Assembly: GCA_016508695.1 (NCBI GenBank)
Contig: VNKQ01000015.1
Coordinates: 1,116,001 to 1,180,000, forward strand
Source: Hyphodiscus hymeniophilus
Taxonomy: Eukaryota; Ascomycota; Leotiomycetes; Helotiales; Hyphodiscaceae
DNA length: 64,000 nucleotides
Reading direction: 5' to 3'
In this document: positions 44,705-57,834 of the stretch, one piece after another
Layout: every line of letters begins with the position of its first letter
Position numbering within the stretch: the stretch's first letter is position 1
Made by a program: the position numbers and the translations under genes
The notes under the pieces: model-generated
What the model was told of the DNA's origin: nothing
The model's input: only the letters and a program-made list of their open reading frames with translations
The model's database searches: none

Positions 44705-46887
44705 CTAGCTACGAGATATAGGACGTGACCGAGGCTTGAAGTATGCCGAAGGATCCAAAACATCTGTCGTGTCACTGTCATACTCCAGTTCATCCTCCTC
44801 AACTTCTTGGCCTTCTCCATCTGAATCTTCACTCTCTGCATCCGCGATGTCTTCTTCCCCTGTTTCTTGTTCTTCGAGACCGTCGTCATTCTCATCCTCA
44901 TCATCATCCTCATCGTCATGGTCATCGACATCCATCCCATCTTCAGTAACGCCGGTATGTCCCTCAGCTGCCACGATTGCATCGCTCGGAGTATGGGCCT
45001 GCTGTAATCGTGGTACCGGTCGTTCTTCGATTATCCTTGCTTCGCCTTCTTTGGATATCTCTTCCGTAGCAGTCATACCATTAGACTTTCCATTTCTCAC
45101 AGTGGACTTTTTATTGTATTTCCTTTTCATCACTGCTTGGCCGGTCGTAAAAGTTTGCTTCTGCTTACTGTTTCTCTGCGTTCCGTTCTCAAGAAAATTG
45201 ACGTCAACGCCCTCCTCGACCATCTCTTGCAGCTTCTTTTTTGTCAACCGAAGTTTTGGCACGGGCACAGATATTCGACGGGTTTCTCTCTTGTTGTCCT
45301 CGATGATGTCTGGGAAGTGGATAGCGTCGCTGAAATCTAAGGTTTCTATTGCAATACGTGCTCGAATGGCAATCAGCATAGTCCTCATTATAGCCTGGAT
45401 CTTGGCCCAGGTGCCGTTGCAGAACCACCCAGCCCCCTTTGCATCGTAGTCGTCACGTAGTGGAGCGTTGTCAATGATGTCCTTGAGGAAAGGATCGATT
45501 ATGTCGCAAATCTGCCAGACTTTGCCGTCGAGAGCAAATGTCTTACCATCGAAGACATGCGACGTGGTATCTTTTCGTACGACATTTGAACTTAGAGGAA
45601 CAGCGAGCCGGACATCTCTCCATTCTTTCATAGCACCTCTCTCTCCGTGGAAGATTTGGAAGAAAAGGGTCTGAAACCGCCGATATTTTGGATCTGTTCT
45701 GGGGTCGACTCCATATCTGATAATTGCGTCCCGGAACGGGCCACCCTTGAATTGATAAGCTACATGGTGTATAGCTCTAGAGATGGGGACAGGGAGTGCC
45801 TCGTGCCCAATGCGGTTTCCCAATGCTCTTCGAGTCCAAACTGGGCGCTCTTCCATTGCTTCTGTCAGCTTTTGAGTGACCAGGCGTACAGCGTCATCAT
45901 CTGGGAGCGGGAAAATCGAGCTTTGTGGGACTAATTTGTCTTCTGCGGCACAGAATAGGAGTGGTACTACTTTAGATTTTGCTTTGTTGTGCAGAACATT
46001 TTCCCCGGTTTCCTCGTTGACGCTCACTACCACATTGCTATTCTGCTGATACCTCCAATTGAACGGCAAGGTTTCGTTTGTGAGCACGGGAGGTGGCATG
46101 AACTGCTCGTTTTTCTTCCATCCTCTACTGGAATTGAACTTGAATTCCCTCATTTTCGCCACTGGTATAAGTTAGTTAGCACCATGGATAGCAAGACGTA
46201 TATTTTCACACCATCTCCTGGCAAGATCAGCTCCTGAAACTTGGTCGAAAACTCGCTGTGCGATGTAGAGTGGTGGAAATCGGTCAGGCCTGGAGGTCAA
46301 TATTAGCTTGAAAATGAATGAAGATGCGTAATAATTTCGACCTCTGAAGCGATGTGTTCGCTGTATTTCACCAACAGCCTCGATTTGATACTCTTCGGCA
46401 TTGTCTTTCAATGATCTCATTAGCTGGGCAGCACCGTCATTTCTTGAGTGGGAGCACAAAGTGCTCGGTGTCGAGTCTTTAATATCAGTCGATGGTGAAC
46501 TTGGGGCAATGTCGAAATAGGGGTTTTGCGAGCCTCTCTTCCGTTTTCTTACACGTTTTGGAACAGTGATCTTGAGAAGGATATTGCTGGTAGGGGTATT
46601 TTGAGATAGGATTGGAGTGCCCATCGGGTCATTCGGGCGTGTATAGAGAGGTATGCAGCCTTCTGGATTATCGACATCCATGACCTGGTTTTCTCGTCAG
46701 ACTCATGGCAGTGTGGGCATCCAGAGAAGCGACACGTGATGTGAACTGAACTCACTCGTGCGAAAGGTTTGCCTTTTCCAAAAGTTTTGAGGCCATTATC
46801 GGTATTCTTGATGATCATGGGATGTTCCACTGCAACAACATCTCTTTGAGGGATTCGGTGTGTTGGGGCCGATGGTGTGCGCTCCAT
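44705..46887 (-). CDS. TFIIIC subunit (Tfc1/Sfc1, tau95; GTF3C5 homologue)
   Basis: Exons are 46887..46756, 46684..46342, 46289..46212 and 46161..44705, all in phase, giving 669 aa. The start is the ATG in MERTPSAPTHR; an upstream in-frame TTG is ignored. The N-terminal triple-barrel block (VAVEHPMIIKNTDNGLKTFG) and FRGLTDFHHSTS lead into REFKFNSSRGW, LPFNWRYQQN, RPVWTRRALGNRIG, FRDAIIRYGVDPR and DGKVWQICDI, the conserved order of tau95. The C-terminus is basic then strongly acidic (DDHDDEDDDEDENDDG), as in the yeast protein. It binds the tRNA-gene A-box as part of TFIIIC and recruits TFIIIB/Pol III in the nucleus. The intron at 46290..46341 must be spliced; read-through would replace a conserved segment. 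Confidence 0.93.
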
Positions 46888-48076
46888 ACTGACGACTGCG
46901 TTGAGTGAGCTCAAGATGAGGGCTTTGAATCTATATGGTCTCGAAACGGCATTGATGTGGAGAGGCTCGGGTTATCGCAGATAATTATATAAACCCCTGG
47001 CTGGTTCATGGTCATAAGGTTTTTTCGAGAGGGTTTTGAAGAGGGATCAAATATATAGAAGTCCCAATCAAAGCCTCAGGGTACCATAGGTAAGGTAGTA
47101 GGTGAGAAGAAATGGAACCACTCAGCCAATGACGATCTTGTGGCCTTAGGCATGATTTTTAGCTCCCATAGCGCTAAACCCCCTCTACGCCAGCCTCCGG
47201 TTGGTGCTACTATTGCCAGAATCACCTTGAATCGCTGTCTATCACTCCGGCTCCTGTCAATACAATTCTGTCGACGTCGAGTGTCCTGTGGAGTGCCGGC
47301 CGTGCGGCTTTCATTTGTCTGCCTTCCCCATGTTGGAGTGACGGGTCACATCCTATTATTATTCACCGCCGGAGGAGATTCCCCTCGGTTTAGACAACGG
47401 CCTAGGTCAGGCCCAGAGCTTGTTGACCATTGGATTGAGCTTCTGATTTTCTGGTATGTTATTTACTATGGCTCCTGCGTCGGGAAAACGGTTGGCGTCG
47501 CTCACACAGGTATTTCGTTAACGTTCAGACTAGATCGATCCTCAAATTGCACCTGCAACCACATCGCCCACCCCAACCATCATCACCATCAGCCTCAGCT
47601 CTCATTGACGAATCTTCAACAACGGACGAATACAGTCTGCCTTGCAAACTCCATCGCATGACCCAGAAGCCATCATCTCAATCCCAACGTGTCACAAGTA
47701 TTGCAACTGTCGTGGTGCCCGCATATAGAATCTTGTCTCTCGTACGCACGCCAACGAGCGAGAAGCTTGCAATCTGTGCCCCCGAACCTCCGTTACACTG
47801 TGCAGCAAGACCTGGCGCCCAAAAGAAAGGGAGCCATTGACCATTGGCAACAACAATTGCCGTGGACCTTGGGGCAGGAGTCGGCATAAAATATAGCCTC
47901 GAATCACAAAATCGCGCCTAGACATTCACATCGAGCCTAAAGCAAAGCGTCGAAGCTAAACTCAACCATCCCACGCAGCAAAGGTTGCGACCTCGAGGCT
48001 GGAATATCAGGCACGTAGGCTTAACAGAGATCGTTGAGGCACAACGTATCTGAAACACAAAATTTGAGTGTAGAAA
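46888..48076. other. Divergent promoter region, probable long 5' leader of the B56 gene
   Basis: A TATAAA-like element on the minus strand (46986-46993) lies about 100 bp upstream of the TFIIIC start. The right part probably holds the untranslated leader of the PP2A gene. The open frame 47140-47661 lacks an ATG start and family features. Confidence 0.45.
46986..46993 (-). promoter_or_regulatory. TATA-like element of the TFIIIC gene
   Basis: TATATAAA read on the plus strand (TTTATATA on the gene's strand), about 100 bp upstream of its start codon. Motif and distance only. Confidence 0.35.
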
Positions 48077-50372
48077 ATGAAGGGCTTCAGGCAAAGGGTT
48101 GTAAGTCATCTTGACAGCTCATATGAAATGGAGGACGTTTTGTATCATGCGACGCGTCTTGCCAGATGCAGAACAATTGCTAACACAACCAGCATGAGCA
48201 GCTCTCGCGCGCGAAAGACCCAAGCAAATCATCGAAATCAAAGAACAAGGAATCGAAGGACGGTACATCGTCACCCTCCCAGTCCGTTGGATCCCGAGAA
48301 GCAGCCCAATCGCCAGTCGCTACGCCATCATCTTCAACAACTGCGCTTAACGACTCCAGAAATAAACCACTTCCCCCAAATGATGGTGGAGCTTCGAACG
48401 TGACCCACACAAGCCCTGCTCTGCAACCACAATCAGGATCCATCAATTCATTAAACCCCGGTCAGAATACGATGGCAGCGCCAGATAGATTCAACTCAAT
48501 GGGAGGTTCACCAAGTGCTGGAGGACCTGGAACACCTAACCGTCATGGACAACTGCCACCGAGCGTTATAATCAGCCCAAGTGCTCCAGTAAGTCAGTTT
48601 ACTTCAGTTTTCGAAATATCCTAATAATTCACCTTCCAGCATATTCCCCCTCCCGGCGCAGCAGAAACAATGCCTCATGACCTTGCGCCTCCCAAGGCTG
48701 GCCAAAAGTCGCTGATGTTCGATCGATTACAAACTACGCCGAAGGATGTTCCAGAAGGTATCAGAACACCAAAGAGACAACACTCCTCAAGGTTCGATAT
48801 CTCTCCCCAGCGAGAGTTAGAGAAGTTGCCCGGGTTCCACGAGGTGCCTCCAAATCGTCGCCAAGACTTGTTCATGCAGAAAATTGATCAGTGTAATGTC
48901 ATTTTTGACTTCAATGATGCTAGTGGTGATATGAAGTCGAAGGAGATCAAGAGACTGGCTCTACATGAGTTGCTGGACTATGTTGCGAACAACAGACAAG
49001 TCATCACCGAGGCGATGTACCCAAGAGTGGTTGATATGTTCAGCAAAAATCTCTTCCGACCGATACCTCCGCCGATGAACCCTCAAGGAGAAGCGTTTGA
49101 CCCCGAGGAAGATGAACCCGTTCTTGAAGTTGCCTGGCCCCATATTCAGGTTGTTTACGAATTCTTCTTGAGGTTCATTGAGAGTCAAGATTTTAACACC
49201 AACATCGCAAAGGCGTATATTGATCACAGCTTCGTGTTACAGCTTCTGGAGTTGTTCGATTCTGAGGATCCCCGAGAGCGAGATTTCCTAAAAACCACAC
49301 TACATCGAATATACGGCAAGTTCCTCAATCTTCGGTCCTACATTAGAAGATCGATCAACAACGTGTTTTTTCAGTTCGTATACGAGACAGAGCGCTTCAA
49401 TGGTATCGCAGAGCTATTGGAAATTCTCGGGTCAATTATCAATGGATTCGCACTCCCACTTAAAGAGGAGCACAAGCTTTTCTTGACGAGAAGCTTGATC
49501 CCACTGCACAAGCCTAAGAGTTTGAGCATGTATCATCCTCAATTGGCCTACTGCATAGTTCAATTCCTAGAAAAGGACGCCGCGTTGACAGAAGAGGTCG
49601 GTTTACGAGATATCATATCGTATCTAGCTAATACTGTATAGGTTGTTCTTGGACTTCTTCGATACTGGCCTAAAGTCAACAGTACGAAGGAGGTCATGTT
49701 CTTGAACGAAGTTGAAGATATCTTTGAGGTGATGGATCCTGCAGAATTCGCCAAGGTCCAAGAGCCCCTCTTTCACCAACTCGCCAAGTCCGTTGCAAGT
49801 CCACACTTTCAAGTTGCAGAGAGAGCGCTTTATTTCTGGAACAACGAGTATTTCTGCAACCTTGTGAGCGACAACGTTGAGATCATTCTTCCCATTATGT
49901 TCGCTCCTCTATATGAGAATTCTAAGGGCCATTGGAACCGGTAAGTCACACTCGTGCCGATGGCTGTTTTATACTAAGAATGCCAAGCACAATCCATGGC
50001 ATGGTCTACAATGCTATGAAACTATTCATGGAGATCAATCCTCAACTTTTTGATGACTGTTCTCATGACTACACTGAGCATCAAAATAACGCCGAGGCAC
50101 GCGAGTTAGCTCGAGCAAACAAGTGGAAAGGACTCGAAGAGAAAGCCAAGAGAAACAAGACCAATGGTGCGGTCCGTCCTTCAGCACCGATATCATCACC
50201 CTCTCGAACCAAGGCCACCACCAATCCTATGAGAATCGACGAGGTAGATCCGATAACGGAGGACAATCAAAAGAGACTTGATTCACTGAAACTTCAAGAT
50301 GGGGAACGTCGAGAGCGAAGACCGACTCACGATCGGCAGAACTCGGTAGGCTCCTCCAGAAGCCAGCGATGA
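48077..50372 (+). CDS. PP2A B56 (B') regulatory subunit, Rts1/ParA-like
   Basis: Exons are 48077..48100, 48193..48588, 48640..49596, 49642..49940 and 49988..50372, giving 686 aa. The 24-bp first exon encodes MKGFRQRV, the conserved start of fungal Rts1 proteins. A Ser/Pro/Lys-rich disordered N-terminus precedes the HEAT-like B56 core: LPGFHEVPPNRRQDLFMQK, CNVIFDFND, FRPIPPPMNP, WPHIQVVYEFFLRF, RDFLKTTLHRIYGKFLNLR, YWPKVNSTKEVMFLNE, ALYFWNNEY. The C-terminal ARANKWKGLEEKAK block is also family-typical. It directs PP2A to substrates in septation, stress and cell-cycle control. The intron 49597..49641 is only 45 bp and has open frame through part of it; splicing is supported by VVLGLLRYW continuity. 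Confidence 0.95.
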
Positions 50373-51171
50373 TTGTCCCCTAAAAAGTACTATGCCGCTT
50401 TTTCTGCGTATTCAGGATGCCCTAAAAGCTGTTTGTTGTGAATGTTTTGTCAGATTAGAAGTATTGGCTCGCGCATACCTTGTCTCGTCTCTCCTATCAT
50501 CGTCGCGGGCATTTGTGTTTGGCCTGAAATTACAGCGATTATATGAGGGGCGGTCGTTGACGATTCCTTTCAGAACCTCGCGTCGATTCCTGGTCACGAT
50601 CGATCTGGGAGCGAAGGGTCTACTACTGCAGTTGTCGGATTAGCACTTGACAACTCAGACCTTGATCTCGGTGGTCATGAATACCGGTTGGCGCAAAATC
50701 TCACGGATGAATTCGCCAGTCATCTTTCCTAAGTCTTTCGCACCAACTGATACCTCGCGCATGGTACATACGATTTGAATGATGGAGGAATGGATTAAAA
50801 TGGACGGTTGGAAGTGGTTGACTTATGGGATCTTCATGTACGACGTACAAGCATATTGTCGTGCGAGCGTTTTCTTCTACGGCCCTATCTCTTCTTTTTC
50901 TTTTGATGGATGGCCTTTCTTCTTCTCAATAGAACTGAATCCTTCCAGTCGATGCTCGACTGCCTCTTCTCCTTTGAACGAAGTAAATATGGAGGTTAAA
51001 GGCATTCTGGCGCTCAGATTAGGAGAACGCCAATCAAGTAATGAATTCTCATGATGGTCCATCCAATACGTCTTTCAAGCCTCTCGTCCATTCTTCAACC
51101 TGCATGCTATGCTCAAACGCCGTTCTATGCCAAGGTAGTGTACAGTGCTCATTATTTCGAAGCTCGGGATA
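50373..51171. other. Convergent intergenic region
   Basis: It lies between the 3' ends of the PP2A and SNARE genes. Nothing is recognised. Confidence 0.5.
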
Positions 51172-51929
51172 TCATAAGACCAACACCAGCACCAGCAGCA
51201 ATATCAGAACGAATATAAGCACCGCAATACAGCAACTACTCAGTCCGTCCTCATTCCTCCTAACCACCTCCCCCATCTTCTTCATGCCCGTGCCCAATCT
51301 ACTCCCTACCCGATCCGCAAGCCCATCAACGACCTCAAGCATCTCAGCCTGCTCTTCCAGTTCCCTGCCCATGTCATCAGCTTGCTGCCTCAGATTCCCC
51401 ACCGTCCTAAACACCCCATCAAGCTGGGTGTCCTGCTCTGCCATCATGGTAAGCTGCTGCTCATGCTCAAACTCAGCGTTGTAATCATGCCCGTCCCCTC
51501 CCAGCATCGTTGCTTCTTCACCATCATAGCCCGCTGCGCTCCCCCAACTCCTCCTCCGGTCCCAGAGTGGGAGAACGTCTTCAGGAGCTCCTCGCGCATG
51601 TCCTCCACCTCGCCGCCCACCTCATCAACGAGCCTCTTCCGCCGCGACACCTCCTCGATCTCTAACCCATACTTGTAGGGGTCGTCCTGTACCGCCTTTA
51701 CGGATTCCACTAGATCGCTCAGGTCCTCGGCGAGGGTGGAGAGCGAGCCTTCGAGCTCGGCGCGCGCGGACCGTAGTTCGGGGGTGGGCTCGAGAGGGGT
51801 CTGCGAGGTGCTGGCGAGGGAGCGGATGCGGAGGTAGGAGGTGAAGAGCGGGCGCGTGTGCTGGAGCTGGGACAGGACGTCGGCCTGGACCTGGAGGAAG
51901 GGGTCTTGTTCGTTGGTAGAGGACATCAT
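51172..51929 (-). CDS. Tlg1/syntaxin-6-like Qc-SNARE, frame break in the middle
   Basis: The N-terminal half (from ATG 51929 or 51926) reads STNEQDPFLQVQADVLSQL, then DPYKYGLEIEEVSRRK, a syntaxin-6-type N-terminal domain. The C-terminal half has the SNARE helix (AEQDTQLDGVFRTVGNL, DDMGRELEEQAEML) and a C-terminal membrane anchor (CCIAVLIFVLILLLVLV). The role is a t-SNARE for retrograde endosome-to-late-Golgi fusion. The two halves lie in different frames. The change must occur between about 51585 (LLKT) and 51507 (MLGGDGHD), where GEEATMLGGDG continues the second frame upstream. No canonical intron of normal size fixes the phase, so either an unusual small intron or a frameshift is present. 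Confidence 0.8.
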
Positions 51930-53264
51930 CTTGGGAGGGGTTGGGCTCGCAGCCCTGAGTCTGTTTGTCGGTTGTGGTTAAGGTGTGAAGTTTGGCATGC
52001 ACAGTACAATGTTGCTCGTATTGCGCCGCGAAGGGCCGATCGTGTTGCTTCCTCTGCGTTGTGTCTCGTATGCCCCGTTCGGTGTACCGGTATGTAGATA
52101 GATGGGCGGAGGGGGATGAGCTGTCGTTTGCGCAAACGGATCTTAGTACCGTTGACGAGGCTGAAGGTGTATATTGCAGGGTGTAGAGGCGGAGGCACGA
52201 GTCGGGATGTCTCTGCAGCACGTGAATGAAGGACGGATCATACAGCACAATATGCAGTTATTCCCGTTGTGCTTACAGGTTGGAGTACCAAAGCAAGCAA
52301 GGTCGCAAGCAAGTCGGAATCTCGCATGCACCAGCCACTAACAAGAAATGCGCGGAACCTTGGGGCAAGGAGGGGGATTGGAACCTGGTTCTCGGGTTTA
52401 TTTTCCTCATGATCATGCAAGTCTCTTTCCCAACACAGCATCATGAAAATGAACACACGCAAAATGTCGGTCAATGGCCGTCAGCACCATGATCTTCATG
52501 TTCCACCCGGAATAATAACAATACTGGCAGGTCGGTCATTCGAGAATGAGTCGTCGTGGATTACGTGGCTGAAGTTGCCTCAAGTCTCTTCTTATTCGCC
52601 CCATTCTACTTGCTGAGGTACTCCCAAGTACCTTTGTCGCCACCAACGGGAGGCAATTCTTTGATTCTGCCTACCTCTCTCGCCTTGTCTTCCACCTCAG
52701 CTCTCGTTGCCTTGCCTTGCCTTGTTGCCTTGCGCCTAGCCAGCTGCGTGGTGTTGCACTTGCATATCTTCAGAGTCTTACTTATAATAAACTCTTTTTT
52801 AACCTGCGTCACCGTTTACTCTACAATCAGTGGCTGGATGAGAATTCCTCCACACATTTTCCTAAACCAACTTCTCTTGATTGCTACCTATCGTTTCTCG
52901 TCCTGCAGAGACACCAGACAAGCATACACCCTCTGACTCATGCACCTGGGGGTGTACAAGTAGGTTCATATCCCGCTAATAAGGTCTCTCGGATTGCCAT
53001 AGCATTGAGCACAGCAATACGTACCTGCCAGCAAGTGGATGGTAGCCGCCACAAAGTCACAAAGTACTGGGTTATTGCAATTCACTTCTCGCCTCTCTGG
53101 ATTTCGTTGTGAAATTTCACTCTTCCGAAGCAATATTCTTGAGAAGCATCGTGCGTGCGTATTGGAAACTTGTGTCAGGGCCATCTGTACCAAGGAGCAA
53201 ACCAGATATCAACACACACGTGCAACATACCAAAATCCTCATTACTGTCTGACAGGTCGCAGCC
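51930..53264. other. 1.3 kb divergent intergenic region
   Basis: Only short featureless open frames. It presumably contains the promoters of the SNARE gene (minus) and the BCS1-like gene (plus). Confidence 0.5.
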
Positions 53265-55246
53265 ATGAGACAGAATAACGCATTCTCTTCCCTCCTCACC
53301 AACGTCCTTCCCTCCGACTCCGCCAACTCCAGCTCTCCCACGGGAACCCCACAGATATCGCCCACTGCCCTTCTCGAAACATTCATTCCTGGCTATGGTC
53401 CAATCCATCGTCTGATACTTTCCACCCTCAATATTGACATTACGGTCGTCGTTTCTCTCGTCACAGTGATATGGCTCTCAGCTCGGATCTTTCGTTCTGG
53501 ATGGGCGGTTATTTGGAGTCTCCTCTCCTCCTACTTCATGGCGGAGATATCAGTCTCATCCACCGATGAGATCCACTCCCACCTGATAGCCTTTCTGGCT
53601 CACCAATACAAAGTGAAGCCTGCTCGACGCCTCATGGCCGAGACTCCTTCAAAATCCGCCTGGGAACTCGACTCGGAAGATACTGAAACGCCCGAGACGA
53701 AAGTTGATAGTGAGGGGAATATCAAATGGTTGAACTTCTCCAATCAAGAGGCGAAGAGTCAGCCAAGATTCACACCTGCCATTGGAAGCCACAATTTTTG
53801 GCACCGTGGCACCTATTTTCAATTACGAAGGAAAGAGGTGGCGATGTTTGACGATCTCGGTGGAGGATCAGCTGCTTTCAAGGACAAGGAGGTTCTCACC
53901 CTGTCTTGTTTTGGTAGGAGTACAGAGCCGATCAAGACGTTGATTCAACATGCGAAGGCTCATTTTCATCTTGGTCACAATGCAAAGACTATCATCAAGC
54001 GCCCTGCAGCAAAGGACATGCGAAGATTCGGTGGGAGAGGGAGCTGGGTCAAGATTGCAGAGAGACCTTGTAGACCTATGAAGACAGTTGTTCTGGATGA
54101 GGACAGGAAGATGGAAGTTCTGGCCGACATTAACGAATATCTCAATCCGGCCACTGCTCGCTGGTACGCCAACAGAGGTATCCCTTACCGTCGAGGGTAT
54201 CTATTTTATGGACCTCCTGGTACTGGAAAGACATCGTTAACCTTCGCGCTGGCCGGTGTCTTTGGGTTGGATATCCATGTTGTGTCTCTTCTTGAGCCTA
54301 CGCTTACAGAAGAGGAATTGGGAATGCTCTTTACGAATCTTCCAGCGAGATGTATCGTGTTATTGGAGGATATCGACACAGCTGGTCTAGTAAGGAATAA
54401 TGAAATCGAGGAAGAAGATGAGACAGAGAAAGGGAGACGGGGGAAGGGAAAGAGCGGAAAAGATAACCATGGAGGCGACGAGGGATTGAATGTAGCGAAT
54501 TTGACCAAGGCACTGAAGCGGGCAAATGAGCAAAGCGAAGAGGAGAAAAAGAAAGGCATCTCTCTTTCTGGACTCCTCAATATCATAGATGGTAAGACTT
54601 TGAATCCCCAATTCAAACACCCTTCATCTCTAACACACACCCAGGAGTGGCTTCTCATGAGGGAAGAGTACTTGTCATGACCACGAACCGGCCTGAGAAG
54701 CTGGACGAAGCCCTCATCAGACCAGGACGGGTGGACCATCAAGTCGCCTTCGGCAACGCAACACAGACTCAAATCAAAGAGCTCTTCGTGAGAATGTATA
54801 CTAATGACCTTCCGCGTACCAAGTTTTTGAAAGCAATCTCCACGCCCCTTGGCTCAGTGGCGAACGGAAAACTAGCCGTCATCAGGGAAAAGGAAGACCT
54901 CCCGACTCCACCCGTTACACCCACTGCGGTAGAGCATACCAACGGTCACGCCTCGGCCCCAACTACAAATGGCTCCCCACCAGCTCTCGATGGACATCCA
55001 AAGGTCAACGGCGCGCTCGTCATCGGCGAGAAAGACAACGGCGAAGTTGGCGAAGATGAGCTGAAGACCATTGCGAGGGATTTCTCGGTGAAGGTCCCAA
55101 ATGATATGTTTAGTCCTGCGGAGATCCAAGGGTTTCTGTTGAAGAGGAAGAAGGATCCGAGAAAGGCGCTGCAGGAGGTTGGGGGATGGGTGGAAGGCAT
55201 GGTAGAGGTTAAGAGGAAGGGGACGAAGCTGGTGCGAATCCAGTGA
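53265..55246 (+). CDS. BCS1-like mitochondrial AAA ATPase
   Basis: Exons are 53265..54591 and 54645..55246, giving 642 aa. A single membrane segment sits near residues 58-76 (ITVVVSLVTVIWLSARIF), followed by the BCS1 N-terminal domain (FWHRGTYFQLRRKEVAM, VLTLSCFGRSTEPIKTLI). The AAA module has Walker A GPPGTGKTS near residue 316, Walker B CIVLLEDID, and TTNRPEKLDEALIRPGRVD with sensor/arginine finger. An acidic-basic insert (EEEDETEKGRRGKGKSGKD) interrupts the AAA domain, and a Pro/Thr-rich insert (PTPPVTPTAV) sits before the C-terminal lid. Fungi carry several such Bcs1 paralogues. The true Bcs1 inserts the Rieske protein into complex III, but these inserts suggest a paralogue of unknown function. 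Confidence 0.9.
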
Positions 55247-56104
55247 AGCGGTTCAAGAGAGTGAGGAAACAGGTGATGCATCACGATTTTGATCTGTGGC
55301 TGGGTGGGCCAGGGGGATTAAAAACGACAGGTTGAACGAGGCAAAAAAAGGGAAAATGAATATGTCTCGCTCGTATTACATACGTTTTCGGTTCATCTCT
55401 GCATGGTATTAGCGGACGGGGTTATGCATTCATTCAATTGGGAAACACAGCATTAGCTAGCAAAAAGTGATTCATGAAGGAAATTCATGTTTTCCGATCC
55501 TTCGAGTCGTGATCCAATATGCCGATATTCCCGATGGCGTCTCAAGCCACGGACATAGATACGAAGTCAGCTCTTGCTCCCGAGTTCTACATGTCACATC
55601 ACAGCACATTGAAGATCTCGCCCCTTCTTCTCCGCGCATCCAACATGAAATCATGGACCGGAAACGTAGGATCTGAGGGTACTTGTACTTGTATGGCATA
55701 CATACGGAACCCACTCACCCAGTCGCATACCCTTGCTTGCTATCTTGGATTCTCACTTCCTCACCAGACCTCCTCTCGGCAAGAGGAACTCACCGACATA
55801 CCACCTGCAAACCTGGGAATCACGCTCCTGCCGCTGTCAGAAGCGGCGTTCGCGGTGTCGCGGTGTCCTTGTCTGGTTCTGAAGACGGTACCTGGAAGTC
55901 CGAAACGGTAAAGAAGGGTGGGGGAAGTTCCAGTATAGGATAATGATAAGTGTTTTGATCTGTTCGTCCTCCATTAGATCACGCTTCTGATTTCTATTCA
56001 AGAGATGGGCCGGGAGATTGGAGCTTGAAAGCAGAGTTGAAGACGTGTGCCCTGCAAATCGACGCTCTTGGGATTTTTTCTGAGGGTTTCGATGTTTGAA
56101 CTAG

Positions 56105-56184
56105 GACGACGACGACGACGACGACGACCACGACGACGACGACGACCACGACCAGGACTAGGACTAGGACTAGGACTAGGACTG
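56105..56184. repeat. (GAC)n microsatellite followed by (AGGACT)n
   Basis: GAC triplets with two interruptions run from 56105 to about 56150, then a 6-bp unit AGGACT is repeated about five times to 56184. Confidence 0.9.
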
Positions 56185-57804
56185 TCTAGATTCATGGAGT
56201 GTACCATGTATGGAGAATGCAATGTTGAATCGATTGATACACTGTGTCATCGTAAAAGTATTGGTTTATTTGATCGATCGTGGATATTTCCTAGGTTGAC
56301 TTTCTATGTTTACCCATGCCACCTTCTCTACTCCGTTTATCACGAGATGTCCTGACCCAGCGACTCAAGGAGAGGTTCTGCTATTGCTGAATGAGTTTAT
56401 TAGATCAAGAATATCGAGCTTCAGTAGTCTATCCGAGCCTCTGCTGCGTGGTGTTAATGTGGAAGGTCTGTTCGAACCTTGGAACCGCTTTTGGGTCGAT
56501 GGTCCATTCAATTTCCTCGTCTTGTCATGATTTTCCATCACTTCACATCGTCTACTGAGTTATCTGGAGGAGGAAATATTAGTGGAGACCAAGCTCTTCG
56601 TTTAGGTGTCGTCAGGATCTATACGATGCGTTGAGCGGCTGAGTGCGCTCTTGGTGACCGTCCCTTGTTGGATTCTTGGGGTTTGCTAAACTTAGTAAGT
56701 TTTGAGCTGCGGAGTGAGTGAGTGAGCCCAGATCCTTTTTACAAAAGAATAAAGCAATAAGCAACAAAAGGCCAGTCCATGCCACGCATTGGTACTCGAC
56801 CATTGCAATTTCAAGTCCAGGCAATTTCAAGTCCACCAAGTTGGAAACGAAGAATCTGAGGTGAGAACCCCACCATGAGCTGACGCCCAATGCCGAATGC
56901 TTGCTTGCTGTTCAAAAGGCGTGCACACGTCGACTTTAAAGCTTGTCCCAGAAAGGAGAACACTTCCCACAGGTTTTTGTAATGTGCTCAAAGCCAACGA
57001 CGAATTGAGTATCTATGCATCAAGTCCCAATGAGGTCTACCCCAAGCCACCCCGGACCCACGAAGTACTGGACTCTCACCTCCAACGTGACGTGACATCG
57101 CCTTTCATACGTTCCCATGTCCCAACGAGTGCAAAGATAGCCAAGATAGCATCCTCAACATGTCATGGAGCCTCGTGGTGCGTTTTGGCGCCAGCTACTC
57201 GAGTAATGGTTCTGTGCCGTGTTGCGAAATGCGGGGAAGGCTGGCGTCGAGTTCCTTGACCGCACGCCCCTCGGGAAGCCGAGCCGTGTCGGACCCAAGA
57301 CTAAGGGACGAGTGATGTAAATGCAGGTTTGAAGGTTGCTTCCGCGGAGATACTTGGTACTCGGATTCATGTGGTAGAGCCAGTATGGTGCGATTGTGCG
57401 TTCGTAAAGACACATCAAGGAGCCATGGCTGACGTTAAGCTACCCCGGATTCCCGTGACATGTTCCGCTCTACCCCCGTAGCATGTGTATGGGCTGTTCA
57501 AGGGCGGAAATAACGAGGAAGGATGTTGTGGAGCTTAGAGTTTCTTTCCATGGCGGGAGCATGTGGGGGTGAAGGGGGCGCTGGGGAGAGATGTCGAGCT
57601 TGAGGCATTTGAGGCGTTCGAGGCATTCATCACTTGGCCTGGAACATGCTTGATATGGGCAGTAACGTGGTATGTGGTGGCATCTACCCGCAAGCGACAT
57701 TCAAATATCGATGGGTGATGCTGGCCTGACGGTGACTGACCACTGGCCGTCGGGCAACGCGGACGCATGGGAATGGCTGAATGTGGTTTTGCCTAAGCCG
57801 AAAA

Positions 57805-57834
57805 TATGGCAGTATGGCAGTATGGCAGTATGGC
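57805..57834. repeat. 8-bp tandem repeat TATGGCAG, 3.75 copies
   Basis: Perfect head-to-tail copies of TATGGCAG. Confidence 0.9.

Noticed and set aside
44736..45449. Plus-strand open frame with a serine run
   Set aside because: Antisense of the acidic tail of the TFIIIC subunit (Asp/Glu codons read as Ser).
47140..47661. 173-codon plus-strand frame
   Set aside because: Begins with GTG, lacks family features and lies in the likely leader of the B56 gene.
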